Assembly (NCBI RefSeq): GCF_921293095.1
Contig: NC_060246.1
Location: 10,496,001-10,560,000, forward strand
Direction of reading: 5' to 3'
DNA length: 64,000 nucleotides
Origin: Ischnura elegans
Lineage: Eukaryota; Arthropoda; Insecta; Odonata; Coenagrionidae
The translations under genes were made by a program, and so were the position numbers. Numbering within the stretch: the first letter of the stretch is position 1; every line of letters starts with the position of its first letter. Below the pieces are notes generated by a model. That model was not told where the DNA came from and did not search any database. It saw nothing but the letters and a program-made list of their open reading frames with translations. This document shows, one piece after another, positions 10,208-22,815 of the stretch.

Positions 10208-13200
10208 ATTCTCATCTGAAGGGAGACTGGGTTATCCTCCATGAGAGCATCATCACCTTCAATAACTGAGTAGAATCTCTCGGCATGGCCATCAACTGAC
10301 GGCAAGAGGCATGATGGGTGCCGTGATGGCAAAGGTAGAGTCCTGCCAAATCCCATGCTGGACCTACGCCTCCTTAATTCAAACGTTGACTGAGATGAGG
10401 TTTCCGGCACTCCTATCAAATAAATTTTACTAGAGCTTATTCAATGAAATAACCACAGAAGAGCCAATAGCATATCTTAACGGAGTCACCCGCAAGAGTA
10501 CATTAAGTAAAAAAATATCACATCAGCAATCGAATTTTTTTCACTTTATAATGCACCCATATGAATCATGTGCACTGTGCTTCAATGGAAAGATTGGTTT
10601 TGATAAAAGGCAGAGCTAACCCAGACCACGTCATGTGAATAGCACACATAGATGGAAATTGTTTGAGCACCTAGCCACCAGGATACAGTTCTTCAATTTG
10701 AATTTTTTTAAAAAAATTCAATTTTTTAAACTAAAAACTCAAGTTTTATCAAGATATCACTGAATCCACATGCTTATAAAAACTGCTTGGCAAGGAAGCT
10801 TTTCGCTTAACAGATTATCAATGCCTGATCAGCTACAAACCTGACATCAATAATGACTGCAATCTATGCATTTAAATTCCTAGATCTACCAGGCCTCTGA
10901 TACCATCTCCTCGGCAAACACTTAAACAGCACAATAAAATTCAACAGCCATAATCATAGGAATAGGTACAATGAAGCATGAGCCTGTTTTTTCTCTTTCA
11001 TAATGGGCCCGCAGATTAAGAACTTTGGCTTCTTCATGGAAAAACTATAGAGGATATTGATTTTATTAATATGTCACACGTTCATCCATTTACAGTCTTG
11101 AAATCCAAAGCTGCAGCCCTCCATCCTCCCCATCGCAAGCTAGTCATTTCACCTCCCTGAGGCTCTCCTCCCTCCTATCCTTCTTCATCTATCCTAGGAA
11201 CTTTTCCGTTGGTCCTCCTCTGGGGACTTTCATAATTTTTACTTCCATTATTTTTCCCATGTAACCGCTACTTCTCATTACATGGCCCATTAGGGCAGCG
11301 CTTATTTTTCAAAAATAACCCAATTTAATAATTTGTGGCCCAAAAATGTTCGAATTGCTGAGAAAAAATTATGGAAAAGTTCCAGGTTCATGAGACGTCA
11401 GATAACTGAACCTAAGGCACCTAAAGAGCCTAAATACAGTTATTTTTTAATGTTGAGTTTTAGACCCGGATAAAGTTTTCTAGGGTGAACATGATATGTT
11501 AAAGCCCTTTGAACAAAAATTTCAACCGTTTTCTCGCATCTTGATTCCTTCAAGCTGAAACGTTCCACAAAGGCGCCCGCCGCTCACCCACGCCACCAGC
11601 TACGCCACGGGTTTCTTGATTCTCGCAGCACTCCTCAGCCCCATAGATCTTCCTTCCTTCCCCTTACATGCTTGCAGACTGGATGTAGAGTGAGTAATAA
11701 TGACAAACTGGGGAGAATATGATTCATTTGTACAATTTTATAAAAAGTACACTTCAGAGAAAAGAAGGGGGAAAACTAGGATTTTCACTAGGTAAATAGG
11801 TTGAAACAACAGCACAAGATTGCATTTCTTCTCAAGCCTGACAGTTCAAGTTGACTTATTGTCATAGGGAAAGCTTTTTCTGTGGTCCCTGGGGTTGGTG
11901 GCAGCGAGACAGGGGGTGTGCGGCAGGCGCCTTTGAGGCAGCACTTTGGCATGAAGTAATCGAGATACGACAAAATGGTTACAATTTTTGACCAAGGGAC
12001 CATAAAATATGTTTACCCAAGAAAATGTTTTATCCGGGTCAAAAACCTTAACATTCAAAATAACTGCATTTAGGCCATTTAGGTGCCTCAGGCATGGCTA
12101 TCCACTGTCACACAAACCTGAAATGTTTTCATCATGTTTTTTCTCACCAATTCACACATTTTGAGACCAAGAATTCTTAAATTGGATAATTTTTGAAAAA
12201 TAAGTGCCACCCTAATGGCCCATTCACTGTGTTCTACTTAGGCATACAGTGATCCGTAGCGTCCTTCCTTCTCCTGTTCTTCTACGTACATACGCACTCA
12301 TTTTTCACCCTATCCATCCATTTTGTCCTCAGCAACATCCTCCAGCACCAGGTCTCAAAGCTTCTCTGATCACTTTTCCCAATGATCCAGGCTTCTGAAC
12401 CATAGAGTAGCATTGCTCACAGGAATGTTTTCACGTACTGTTTCTTGATCTCAAGTCTTCTGCTCTAGAAGCAGCCTCTTTGGCATGAATTCCATCTTAG
12501 AGTGGGCTTTGACATGCATATATTAGTTGTGCTTTTTCCATCTCAGGTAAGGGTGCTACAAAGGAAGGTGAATGCCTCCTCCACCTTCTCTAATCTTCCT
12601 CCTATAAGGGGAATGTCAGCCACTGTTTTCCCCCCTCCTCATACAAGTATCTTGGTTTCCATCCTACTTATATCCATTATGTATTCCTGAAATAATGTTT
12701 GAAATGGCTTCATAGAGTCTCATGACCCTTCCTTGTGGCCTCTGATGATTGCTGAATGATGATAATACATGGTCCATTGAGTGTCAAGAAAAATTTCTTC
12801 CCTTGGTAATTAATTAAGATTTCTCCACCATTTTCAGAACATCCATGAAAAAAACTGCATGCACAAAAAAGGCAACTTTGGAGCTAGCAGGAGGCTCAGT
12901 GTAGATTTGGTTTTATTTAAGCCCAGTTCAGCAACATTTGTAAATTAATAGCATCAAAAATCATGACTAGGATTACTATTCCCTTATATTGTTTCTGCTG
13001 GTTTATTTCAGGGCAATATAAGCTGCTTTATTTGCCACCATAGTCATTACAATGGCCACAATAACATAAGTGCACTGTGCAGATACGTATAGCAACGAAT
13101 TCCAATTCCTTCATTGACCAGATCCTACTAGGCTTCAGTAATAGTGCGCCATCAATGAGAGGTGATATCAGCCTCTCGACCCTGGTGAAAATGACTTTAA

Positions 13201-13707
13201 ATGGCAGCTGAAGACACAAATGGATAACGGCATTAAACTGAACAGTAGTTAAGTATTTGCTCGAAGATAATAGCCATTGTTTAGACGACTAATTTGGACT
13301 ATATGGTCAAAGCGATTTGGATCTGGAATGTTAATGTCCAAATATGTCATTAATAATTAAAATTTCACATGACAATCAGAAACTAGGTGATCTAGTTTAT
13401 TCCCGAATCTTGGAAAATTCATTCACATGTTATCGATCAATCTTACTTAAATTTTTCGGAAGATGGAGTTTATCAAATCCAGCGTCACCAGCGTCCATTG
13501 ACAACGACCTATGACCAGCTTGAAAACGAGTTTCGGCTTCTCTGCTGACAGATGACTCCCCGGAGGATAGGCTTTCAACTGACAAAGAATGAAATAGAAA
13601 CATTAAATTAGAACACCGAATCAAGTCACCGTATGAAGGTAAGAAAAGCTATACCAACCTTGATCCAACGGCATAGTTTCTGATTTGTTATGACTTCTCT
13701 TCCTCAT
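10208..13707 (-). CDS. Unidentified Ser/Arg-rich protein, first three coding exons
   Basis: Three exons join in phase on the minus strand: 13659-13707 (start codon, MRKRSHNKSETMPLDQ), 13447-13575 and 10208-10412. All have GT donors and AG acceptors. They give about 127 residues, and the frame continues past a donor at 10202-10207 into exons not found in the window. The product is rich in Ser and Arg with no membrane segment so far. It carries FELRRRRSSMGF, whose RRRRSS resembles a basophilic-kinase site, and an acidic patch VIEGDDALMEDN near the end of exon 3. Exon 1 is basic. I do not recognise the family. The joining phases, clean splice sites and amino-acid composition argue for a real gene. 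Intron 2 (10413-13446) contains an RTE fragment and a foldback element. The start was chosen as the only ATG opening this frame; a second Met is at residue 12. Confidence 0.6.
11100..12700 (-). mobile_element. RTE-like retrotransposon 3' fragment, interrupted
   Basis: Read on the minus strand, 12226-12700 and then 11100-11290 encode pieces typical of the C-terminal tail of RTE-like ORF2 proteins: an ALLYGSEAW-like motif, a WCWRMLLRTKWIDRV segment, then MGHVMRSSGYMGKI corresponding to the GH-x-R region, followed by a Gly/Arg/Pro patch. Stops are frequent. The two parts are separated exactly by the foldback element at 11291-12214. It lies within an intron of the unidentified gene. Confidence 0.6.
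11291..12214. mobile_element. Foldback DNA element, 924 bp, long diverged TIRs
   Basis: The left arm (about 11291-11620) and the inverted right arm (about 11880-12214) share the order TAGGG, CTTATTTTTCAAAAAT, then a TGAGAAAAAA stretch, AGGCACCTAAA, GACCCGGATAAA and an AAAGGCGCC region, with clear divergence. The element is flanked by the direct repeat ATGGCCCAT at 11282-11290 and 12215-12223. An 8-9 bp duplication fits hAT or Mutator-like elements; the long TIRs favour Mutator-like. No transposase is present. It splits an RTE fragment, so it is younger than that fragment. Confidence 0.6.
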
Positions 13708-14681
13708 GTCTACGGAGAGATTCGTCCTGAAGATGCAAGACAACCAGTCGATAAAAATTAACTATCAGTCTTCTATCTTGTTCAATGAACTAAACGTTCG
13801 ATGGCGCAGAATTCAATAATCGCTGGTCGTCTTCCTTAAAGTCACAGAACAAACTTTTATCTACCATTGATTTCATCGAACGCCTGGAATAACAATAAAC
13901 AGAAGTAAGTGAAAGCTCTTAATACTATTTAAAAGAGCAACAAAATACAAATGCATCAAACCTTGACGCCAGAACGAAAGCATCATCACGGCAATTACCC
14001 GCGAAACCTCCACACATAGATAGCCTTCCCTCGCTGAAAATACGTGCTAGTTCAAAACTAGCATTTCCGTTTAATCATCAATGACGACAACCACCTCATA
14101 CTCCTTGTTTACGCGAGTTGCGTTCACCGGGTTTCAGCGCACCTATACCTTCACTTTTTACCAACTGAATAGTAACTCAGAGTAAGAATAGTAATCAATC
14201 CGAGAGCAATCAATATCTAATCAAAGTTTTCACAAAACGACCAATAACATATTTTAATATGAAAATTTTCAATTATAAATACCATAGACCGAATCCCAGA
14301 GCCTAAAGGTTCTCCAAATAGAAATTTTTATATTTTGAGCATATACTTTTTTCATTTTGCCTCACTGCCTCCATGGCGGCAAAGTGAATTACCGCAACTG
14401 AGGGACAGGAATCGTAAGTCCTGATAAATTGAGAAGTTTATGTAGTGATAGATTGAAAATTCGTTGGCAACCACTTACTAATACTTTTAACGCAATAGAG
14501 TAGTATATATTTACACAATACATTTTTTTCATGAAATAATTATTTCTCTGAATAGAATGTCATTATAGATTAATAGTTTCCAAGATTAGAATAATTTAGT
14601 TCATACATATATGATCTTCAAACTACATTGAATACGTTTGAGTAACAACAAAGACTCCATGTAGCATGGAGTGGTAGCACA
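13708..14681. other. 5' flank of the unidentified gene
   Basis: This holds the presumed 5' UTR and promoter region of the minus-strand gene starting at 13707. No TATA box, CpG island or second gene can be supported from the sequence. The density of CG dinucleotides is mildly raised around 13980-14130. Confidence 0.3.
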
Positions 14682-14986
14682 CAGTGGCGGAGCGAGGGGG
14701 GTGGGGTTTTGGGGGATAAAACCCCCCCCAGAGCTCAGAGAAATTTTTAAGTTTAATCCATTTTACTAAATTGGATTGATATTACTAATAGAATAGTGTA
14801 AGGAATAGTAAAATATCCCTCAGAAAGCCGTAAAACTCACCATTTTGAACCATTTATCTTAAAATTCCGCAATTTGTTAATCTCGCACCTACACCGCATA
14901 TCCTGTTGGGTTTTCCATACCCCCTCACATCCCGGCATTAGTTGCACCTTAATCCCCCCTAGCCTTAATTCCTAGCTGCGCCCCTG
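14682..14986. mobile_element. hAT-type MITE, 305 bp
   Basis: The ends are imperfect inverted repeats (CAGTGGCGGAGCGAGG on the left; the complement of CCTAGCTGCGCCCCTG on the right). The flanking 8-bp duplication has one mismatch: GTAGCACA at 14674-14681 and GTATCACA at 14987-14994. It shares the GGTTTTGGGGGATAAAA motif and neighbouring sequence with the MITE at 1955-2241. It is non-coding and lies between two genes. Confidence 0.7.
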
Positions 14987-14994
14987 GTATCACA

Positions 14995-16386
14995 TATTAG
15001 CATGTTGCAGATCAGATATTCAATTCCTATCCCTTCAGGTAGAGCATTTAATGGCTTTTTATAGCAAAATGATATTGATACATGAATTCAGGTCAAGCAA
15101 CCATAATTTTTCAGTCTTATAATAAAATTTGATGCGTTTCATTCACCATAGATATTAGTTTGCATTTATTTGAATGGGGGATTTTAATGACTAGTCAATT
15201 TGAAGTATTTTGGGTGCTGGAAGGCAACCCAAAAATTTGCAGGGTGAGAAGGCCTCTCAGAAAGTGACTATAACTGGACCAACTATGATGCCTATCCTGT
15301 CATAAGTTTGCTCTCGGAGCTCTGATGTATAGGCTTCCTGAATCGGCTTAATGAGTTGCCAAACCAATGAGTCCCTCATTTTGGCACCTTTTGGATTTCC
15401 CACAACACCAAACTTGGCTATCTTGACCTCTCTCTCAATTTGCTACTTTAGGGAAGCATTTAGCAATCCACCAAAAGTAAATGATTATCCACAAACTTTG
15501 GGATGCGCTGAAAGGCATATGCCCTCATACAGTTTAGGCCTGCCTCTCATAGTAACCTTGCTCACTCAATGCTTCAACCCGGCATTGGTTTGAATAGGTG
15601 AGGGCAGATGTCACCTCACATTAAACAGCAGGCATGCGAATTACACAATACATATAATCACGGAAGAGGGCCATTTACATTCCACAGGACACCACAGACT
15701 CTGTGGATTTTGGGGGGGAGGGGTGCCAAAGTCTTCACCTGGGATTGGAACCAGAGACCATTTGGTCAGTAGCCAAAGGATCTTCCCATAAGGCCCACCC
15801 CTCTCCTCAGAAATATAAGTACATAAATTTAAAATTTCAATATAGATATGGGTCAGTAACTGTAAAGGTAATAATCCTTACAAGCTTTGAAAACAAAAAC
15901 AGCTACATTATGAATTCTATATGGATGAGTGCACTCTAAAAAAATAAAAGCAAAAAGAAGCTGCCAACAGCTTAGCAAGAGTTTTCCATTTCATTTTGAT
16001 TCGAGAAATGAGAGGGCTTACTACCAGAACTCCCACAAACATCATGTGATTTGTTTTTGTAAATATGTCTGAAAATAACAACTGCAGTTTGAATATTTTA
16101 AATTTATGTTGACAGTAAATTACAAAATTTCATGATTAAAAGACAGAAATTGACACAAGCAAAGAATAAAAGAACTTATTGCACAGTGATCAAACACGTA
16201 TGAGAAATTCAATTGAACATCAATTGACTATATACTAGGCTGATTGCCACATGGACAGTAAAAATGTTTATGCATGATTCCACAGTAGAAAAATGGCAAG
16301 CTGAACATTAGAACAAGAATTTCCTGAGCACAGAGACAAAAACACAATCTCTTCAGTTCCAACTTTCACTATTAAGAACCTATCTA
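14995..16386. other. Intergenic, 3' flank of MPG
   Basis: Apart from a probable SINE near 15650-15800, no element or gene is recognised. The right end should contain the MPG 3' UTR (minus strand, running left from 16386), but I see no AATAAA-type signal on the minus strand close to the stop codon. Confidence 0.4.
15650..15800 (-). repeat. tRNA-derived SINE relic
   Basis: The minus strand has an RNA polymerase III B-box-like GGTTCCAATCC (plus strand 15742-15752) preceded at tRNA-like spacing by a TGGGCCTTATGG A-box-like region. The B-box surroundings resemble those of the SINEs at 20510-20740 and 56424-56594. Boundaries are approximate, and no tail or target duplication was found. Confidence 0.35.
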
Positions 16387-19300
16387 CTAAGGAGTAAGGC
16401 TGCCGCATCTCCGCTTTTCCTTCTCCAATATCTCAGCAATTGACATAACCTCTTTCTCCTTAATTTTATCTCTCTTGCTGACTGATGCATTTCCTATTAC
16501 ATAGAACCGATATGGTTTGGAGGCCCACTCTGCGCCACTTGAAGTAATACCGATGCGAGACGTAGCCACCACTTTGTGAGCTTCCACAGCAGCAAGCCAT
16601 GTTGAATCCCCACATTGGTAATCTCTCTCGGCTGGTTCAATCCACAGACCATCCCATGAGCACATGTCTTGGGCATTGCAAGACCCCTTGTCTATGCTCA
16701 TACTGATACACAATTTCGATGGGCCATTAGCCAACTGATGGGCTTTATACATGCATGCAACTTTCCTCTTTTTGTTCCTCTCTTGCTGCATATAATCCAT
16801 TCCTTCCAAAGGCTCAATAGCTCTCAAAAGGACAGCGGCTCCAGGCCCTAAAAGTTGATAGGGTCATTTTTTTAAACAATTTATTTTATGCAACACATTA
16901 CTTCTCACTTATTGTGAAGTACTCCCACCCATTTGACAAACATATTAACGTATTCAAACATCCCATTTAATTCTTCGAAAAATGTACAATGTTTTGTAGT
17001 ATATTTTGAAAAATGCATGCTGAAACTCCTTTCTGTATTTTTTCAATTCCAAGTCACTATGATATAGTGCTAGTCTTTGTTTCAGTTCCAGTCCCAACAA
17101 GAAGGTTCCAAAATAATCATACTAAAAGTGCGCTACTATGGATTTTGAAATGACCTGTTGATTGGCTCCACTTTTGATTTTGGCCTACCAAGGCTCCGCA
17201 TCTTTCAGTGCATTTCCTCAAAATTTTAGGGGAATACAAGCACAAATTTACAGTCAGGGTTACACTCAATATTGACAATTTGCAGCCTGCTGTGAGATAA
17301 CTTGCATACTCTCAAGCTTTTTCATTGCCCTTAAACTATTTTGAGTTCACATTGGATGAAGTGGATGGAACTCAAGCAAGTGGAAAAGCATATCACACCA
17401 CAGCGGAGAAAAGTGGCGAGAGGGCAGGATTGACTCCATTTCATTTCATAGGAGCATGAGCAGACAAGGTGGATGATGGGCAAACACAAAATGATCCAGC
17501 CAACATCCATCTTACCCACACCATTGCTATCCAGCACTGCATGGCGGACACTTGACTCATGTTTATTGAAGTGCATTCCAATCCTGTGTGAACCCCACCT
17601 ACCCCTCAAACAAACCTGAATGAAATCATGGCAACATAGCATCTGGATATCATTAATCTTTAGATCTGAGACCAAGATTAATGTGATTTATGAATGCAAA
17701 ATTAGTACATGTATAGAAACTAATTCTAAGGCAGTTCTATATTTTTTCATAAATTTTTGTTTCAAAATATTTAACAACAAAGAAAAAAATTATGTACACC
17801 CTACAGCACACAAGTGTACGTGAATCATATCTTTGTGGGGATGAAGTGCCAAGATCACTGTACGGTTAGGTAAAGTAATTTTAAAAAAGGAACAGCCCAC
17901 AATACTATACGCATAAAATGCATAATTGCAAAATTCAGAAAGCACAATAGTATGAGTAGATGGTTAGAAAGTACTAAAATAGAGTGACTTTGAGAATGAG
18001 CGATGAGTTGGAACCTGAAACATCACCAGAGTTCAAATCACCTTCCCAATGACAAGCCCAAGAGAATGTCATACATATATACTTCTCATATATGTATGCA
18101 CAATATATAAGTAGCATTACAATAGGTTTTAAAGGCAGGCAAAAGACAGCTTGAGAGCAATTTAAATAAAATTTCAAAATAAAAATATTCCACATTTTGG
18201 AGAAAGCTAGGGCCCCCAGCCTTCATTTACTGAATGAAAACTAAATGTTGCCACTGGATACTAAAAAGAGATAAAGAAAGCCATCTTTAAAGTCAACTAA
18301 ATCTAGGTTGTGCCAAAGGTGCAAAATCACACCAATATTTTTTTTGCAGAGACAGATTTTTTGGACACCAATCTTTTTATAATTTCTTTTTTGGAGAAGG
18401 TTAAGGTGCAGAAAAAAGTTAAACTTTAAGAGTAATATTGACCTTGGTGGTAAATATATTAAAAATTAAGAAGGAAATGGAATTCCTTACATTAAAATGC
18501 GTAAATATGATAATACTATAAAACATACGTCACCTTGACTTGAAATGTTGAAACAGTGATACATCCCATACGTGAAGTACACATATGTTGTTCCCGGTTT
18601 CATATACATAGGAGCGTTTCTTTCCGTCATTTTTCCTTGAAATGAATGAGAAGCTCTATCTTCTCCTCCTGGATAGCATTCTGTCTCCACAATCCTACCC
18701 TTAAGCAATTTGCCATCACTCAGTTGTCGGACTAAGACCTATTGACAAGTGATGAATTGAAGATGCTTTTTGAATTAATGGATTCATTGACATACCCAGC
18801 ACATTGCCGCACGCTCTTAAGCCCCGTTCACAACAACTTCACTCGCCTTAAACCCTTGCGCTGAAATGATGAGCACAGCTGGTCATGAACTGCCAATGCT
18901 AAATCACGCAATGATTTGAGTGTAGCTCGTCATCAGATTTTCATGATTTTAGCAATATTAAGGAGAACAATTTAAATATTTTGAAAGTTTAACAATGTTA
19001 CAACATCCGTAATACATGTAAAGAACTCATATTTCATGAAATATGATGAATTGGAAGGAATAAAATGACTTTATATGAGTAGCGATCGCTATGTTCTCAA
19101 AGTTCTTGCTGGAAGAGGGTTCGTTCATGAGCAATATGAAATAATACATAATAACTTTTTATTTCACTGTTCTACGCTGATTACAAACTACAAAATATCA
19201 TTTCATTACCAACCATTCCTTTTAAAGGATAAGAGATGACAAAATAGCCCGTTCTAATTTCGTCCATGCATTTGTGCAATTCCAAACCATTTTAGAAATT

Positions 19301-22300
19301 AATGCAGTTCTAACCTGTGCAATTCTATGCTCCTTGTAAAACAGCCTTTAGAGATTTCAAATTCACAGATACATCAAGTAATGGTGTTGTGAACAAGGCT
19401 TGATTCACAGTAGAGAAACTTGAAGAGTTTGTTCACCTCAATGACCAATAAGGTTTTACTTAAACAGTTGCGGATACAGAAAAAACTCGAAGGGGATGCA
19501 AAAGATATCTTGAGTTACCTTTACTTTTATCCTAATAAAAAATAATTAAGTCACATGCAGAGTTTACGAAAATTTTAATTATATTTATTACGCACATACA
19601 TATACAAGAAAATGCCATCTTATGCTATAAAAAAGTTAATAATTGTGGTTCTGTAATGTTTGGCAATACAGGCGGGCCTGCAAGGAGGGTGGGTGCATGC
19701 CCCCAACACCCCCCATCTGTATCCGCGATTGTATTTAAATCATACACCTTACTTCAAGTCCAAACCTAAATATAGATACATATCTACAGCAGTTTATGGC
19801 ATGTGCTGTAATTAACTCACATGTCCAAGAAGATTCTTGGCAAGTTGATCACAAGGAACATCATAAAATGAATCTAGGAAGCGGGTATTTGCAATTATTT
19901 TGGAATCCCTCTCAGATGTTTTATTTTGGTTTCCTGCAACAGTAGCTGATATGTCAGCAGACACCTGAAAAAGAGTTATGTATTCATTACAGCAAGGGCC
20001 GCACCAGCTTATAACGTGCCTCAGCTGAAATGTAAGTCATGACGTAAGTTGTGGAACTACTAAGCAGAATGGCCACAAAATTTAATTTTGAAATCTTAGA
20101 CTTCTCACAGCTACTCTAATACTTGACAGCAATTCTCTATGATTTCTGAGAATGGTTGACAAATTCTGATCAGTGGCAACAAGTAAATGAGCCTAAATTT
20201 CAGGTGATATGAGGCATTAGAGGAGAGTTCTGACTGGAGAAATAGAAAAAGAAAGGAGAAAGGTTAGTGGAGTTCTGCAATGAGAAGCAATTGGTAGCCT
20301 GGCAAACACACTCTTCATGCAACGATGACTTATCTATTGGTATTATCATGAGATTACATTCCAAAATTTAACTGTTTTGCAATTTTTCCATGACCCCACA
20401 TAAAATTTACCACGGTTTCTACCCTGACTTTACCACGATTTAAAGTCTGTTTTCATTTTCCTGACTTTTCCAGGTTCTTACAATCAAGTTCACTGGATGC
20501 CCTCTGTGTTGATGAAGTTAAGTCCGCACTTTGAAATACAGATGCCACAGGTTCGAATCCCACCTGGGTGAGTTAGTTTTTCACCATCCAGAGCATCAGG
20601 AAAACATTTTCATAATTATTAGATTCTTTTGGGTGATAAATTCTGATCCAAAACGCCAGCGTGGTAAATGCCACTTCAAGATACTCCAACTAAAAACAAA
20701 AGCCCAACAGCCTCTTCGACTGCTAAAGTGAACACAATAGGCCTTCCAGGAAAGAATGAAAATGAAATTAGTTGCAAAACTTCTAGGGGACTATCATGCT
20801 TTTCCCTGATAACGCCTCTTCAGTGAAGAGCTTGCCACCACTTATTGCATATAACAGTTTTTGTCAATGCACACTTGATGCTAAATGATGAGGATGATTT
20901 CCACGTGCTTCCATGTATTATTTTATAGCAAGACAGCAGCAAGAATCATCTGGCCATTTTCACTAGTCATATCTTGCCCATTACCTTGGCACAACTAGTA
21001 CTAGATCCACTTATTTAGGTAGGTACAGGTTACATTATTTAAAGACTTAAGTACAGAATGTGAGATAAAAGAAATTGATTCACAAACAAGATTTACCTCT
21101 ACATTTCTAGTACTAAACACCTTGAGCTGACCCACAGGCCTCTTCCTAGGTTTCCGAGCAGAAACTTCCACACTATGCAATGATGTTCCTACTTAGGATA
21201 AAATATAAATAATTATAAGCTGAAGATGAATCCTATAAGTATATCTGACACTTAAATACCAATTTGTAGAAAGAAGTATTCAGTGAATTTCAGAAGTAAA
21301 TTCAGTTCTCAGTTAAAACTACAACACAACCTACAAAGCAGATATTCTTAAAGGTAATATTACCTTCATCACCACGTAACACTTCATTCGTTTTATGTAC
21401 ATTTAATATGTGACAAAATTAATACGTAATGCAACTGTTTTACATAGGATTTATAATAGAACCAAGGGTTGAAATTCACTACGAAGGGTGGAAAGGGAGA
21501 ATAAAGGTTTGTTTAGGAGAAAAGCTCGGAAATAGAAAGTCTTATAACCCAACATACTGTTAATCAAGGCTCTACTACTCCTCAGCATTTCACCAAGGTG
21601 TAGCTCCTAAATTGTGCTAAGATTTTAGGTAATAGGGACACAGTTTTTGTCAGTAAAGAGTTACCAAATTTCAATTCGTGAATACACAATTCATTATCAT
21701 ATTCAAAAAAGAATACACATAATAGAATTTTGAAACAATTGTGTCATCTCAATGAAAATTCTATCATCAAAGGACGCTGTTAAAATATCACACACAAAAT
21801 ACCCCAGGAATTTACTTATTGTTACCGGAAAAAACGGGCACATATAAAAATTATAACTGTTTCTTAATGAAAATAAAAAGCCTGAATAAAACTGATGTAA
21901 ATATTTTCAAAGATAGGTACCAATCTAAACACTAGTATTTTAATTTTGAAAATTTATCGCAATAATAACACAACAAAATGTTATGCTTTCTTTTTAATGA
22001 GTAATTTTGTCTACTCGAGCATGTAAATTGGCCCTGTAAACATCTGTCCTTAGTAATATGAAGATAATTTGTTCCTGTACACGCTCTAGATGGACACAAA
22101 TGACGTTTACCTTTAATCAAAGATGACGAACATCTATGTGTCGCGAAGATTCTTCTGCATGCAAACATAATACAAACAAATTTAGCAAATCAGATGAATG
22201 AAAAAATGGATAATGCATTCTGTTTAACAAAATGAACTTAATCAATAACTGTTGCGAGGAGATTCGGATATTATTACTTAAATGATAACTAAGCAAAAAT

Positions 22301-22482
22301 TCAATAAATTTTAGTCAAAAAAAAGGGTAAATTACATACAATAATGATATCCCGAAATTATCTGATCGCAGAGGTCATGAGATGGCAAAGGGATGATCCC
22401 AGACTTCTAAAAGTTTTGAAATCATTACCATTAAGGAAATACCTTGAGACTCACCATCTGCATCGTCAATTTCTTTTTCCAT
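16387..22482 (-). CDS. MPG: DNA-3-methyladenine glycosylase (AAG/MPG), complete
   Basis: This nuclear base-excision-repair enzyme removes alkylated purines such as 3-methyladenine, and hypoxanthine, by flipping out the base and hydrolysing the N-glycosidic bond. Five minus-strand exons join in phase: 22455-22482 (start), 21097-21188, 19821-19964, 18534-18738 and 16387-16847 (stop), 930 nt or 309 aa, close to the 298 aa of human MPG. Landmarks: a basic patch RKPRKRP (about residues 21-27, a possible nuclear-localisation signal); GRIVETECY with the catalytic Glu at 108 (human E125) and Tyr110 (human Y127); SHS with His119 (human H136); YVYFTYGMYHCFNISSQG (about 140-157); LLRAIEPLEG with Arg165 (human R182); and GPSKLC (about 198-203). 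The first ~65 residues are not conserved, as is usual. All splice sites are GT/AG. The introns contain a SINE and no other genes. The foldback element at 22816-25748 ends 333 bp upstream of the start codon. Confidence 0.95.
20510..20740 (+). repeat. tRNA-derived SINE in an MPG intron
   Basis: The plus strand carries a B-box GGTTCGAATCC at 20550-20560, followed by CACCTGGGTGAG, with an A-box-like TGATGAAGTTAAGTCC about 35 bases upstream. The CACCTGGGT next to the B-box is also present in the SINE at 56424-56594, suggesting related heads. The body to about 20740 has no other recognised similarity. Boundaries are approximate. Confidence 0.45.
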
Positions 22483-22813
22483 AATTTGCTTTTAAATGAC
22501 ACAGTGTATTTCGTGTATTTACATCTTTCAAAACCGCGATTATCTTCTAACTGAACAAACGAGTACCGCAGTGCGGCAAAGACACCAACCTTCTAGATAC
22601 TAACCACGCTTTTCTAGAATCGAATTGCATACTATATTTGTATGAGTGCCTAAAATTTCATAGTTTAATATACTATAATCATAAATTATCTTCCTCAATT
22701 ATCAAAATTTCCGTATATTCATTAAAAATTCACAGAATGAAACCTATAAATATGGGTGGCTATACTGGACAAGATATCGCGGGTCATTTAAAATTCCCGA
22801 ACACCCTGCATTA
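22483..22813. promoter_or_regulatory. Presumed MPG 5' UTR and promoter region
   Basis: This is the whole space between the MPG start codon (22480-22482, minus strand) and the foldback element. No TATA box at a sensible distance, initiator or CpG island can be asserted. It is assigned as a promoter only by position; the true transcription start could lie within or beyond the repeat element. Confidence 0.35.
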
Positions 22814-22815
22814 TA

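Noticed and set aside
17331-17675. A 114-codon frame in an MPG intron
   Set aside because: The MPG exons join in phase around it, and the frame has no recognisable motif.
18000-18070. tRNA-like minus-strand sequence with a GGTTCCAAC box
   Set aside because: The B-box is weak, no A-box is at the right distance, and no cloverleaf can be drawn; at most a very worn SINE.
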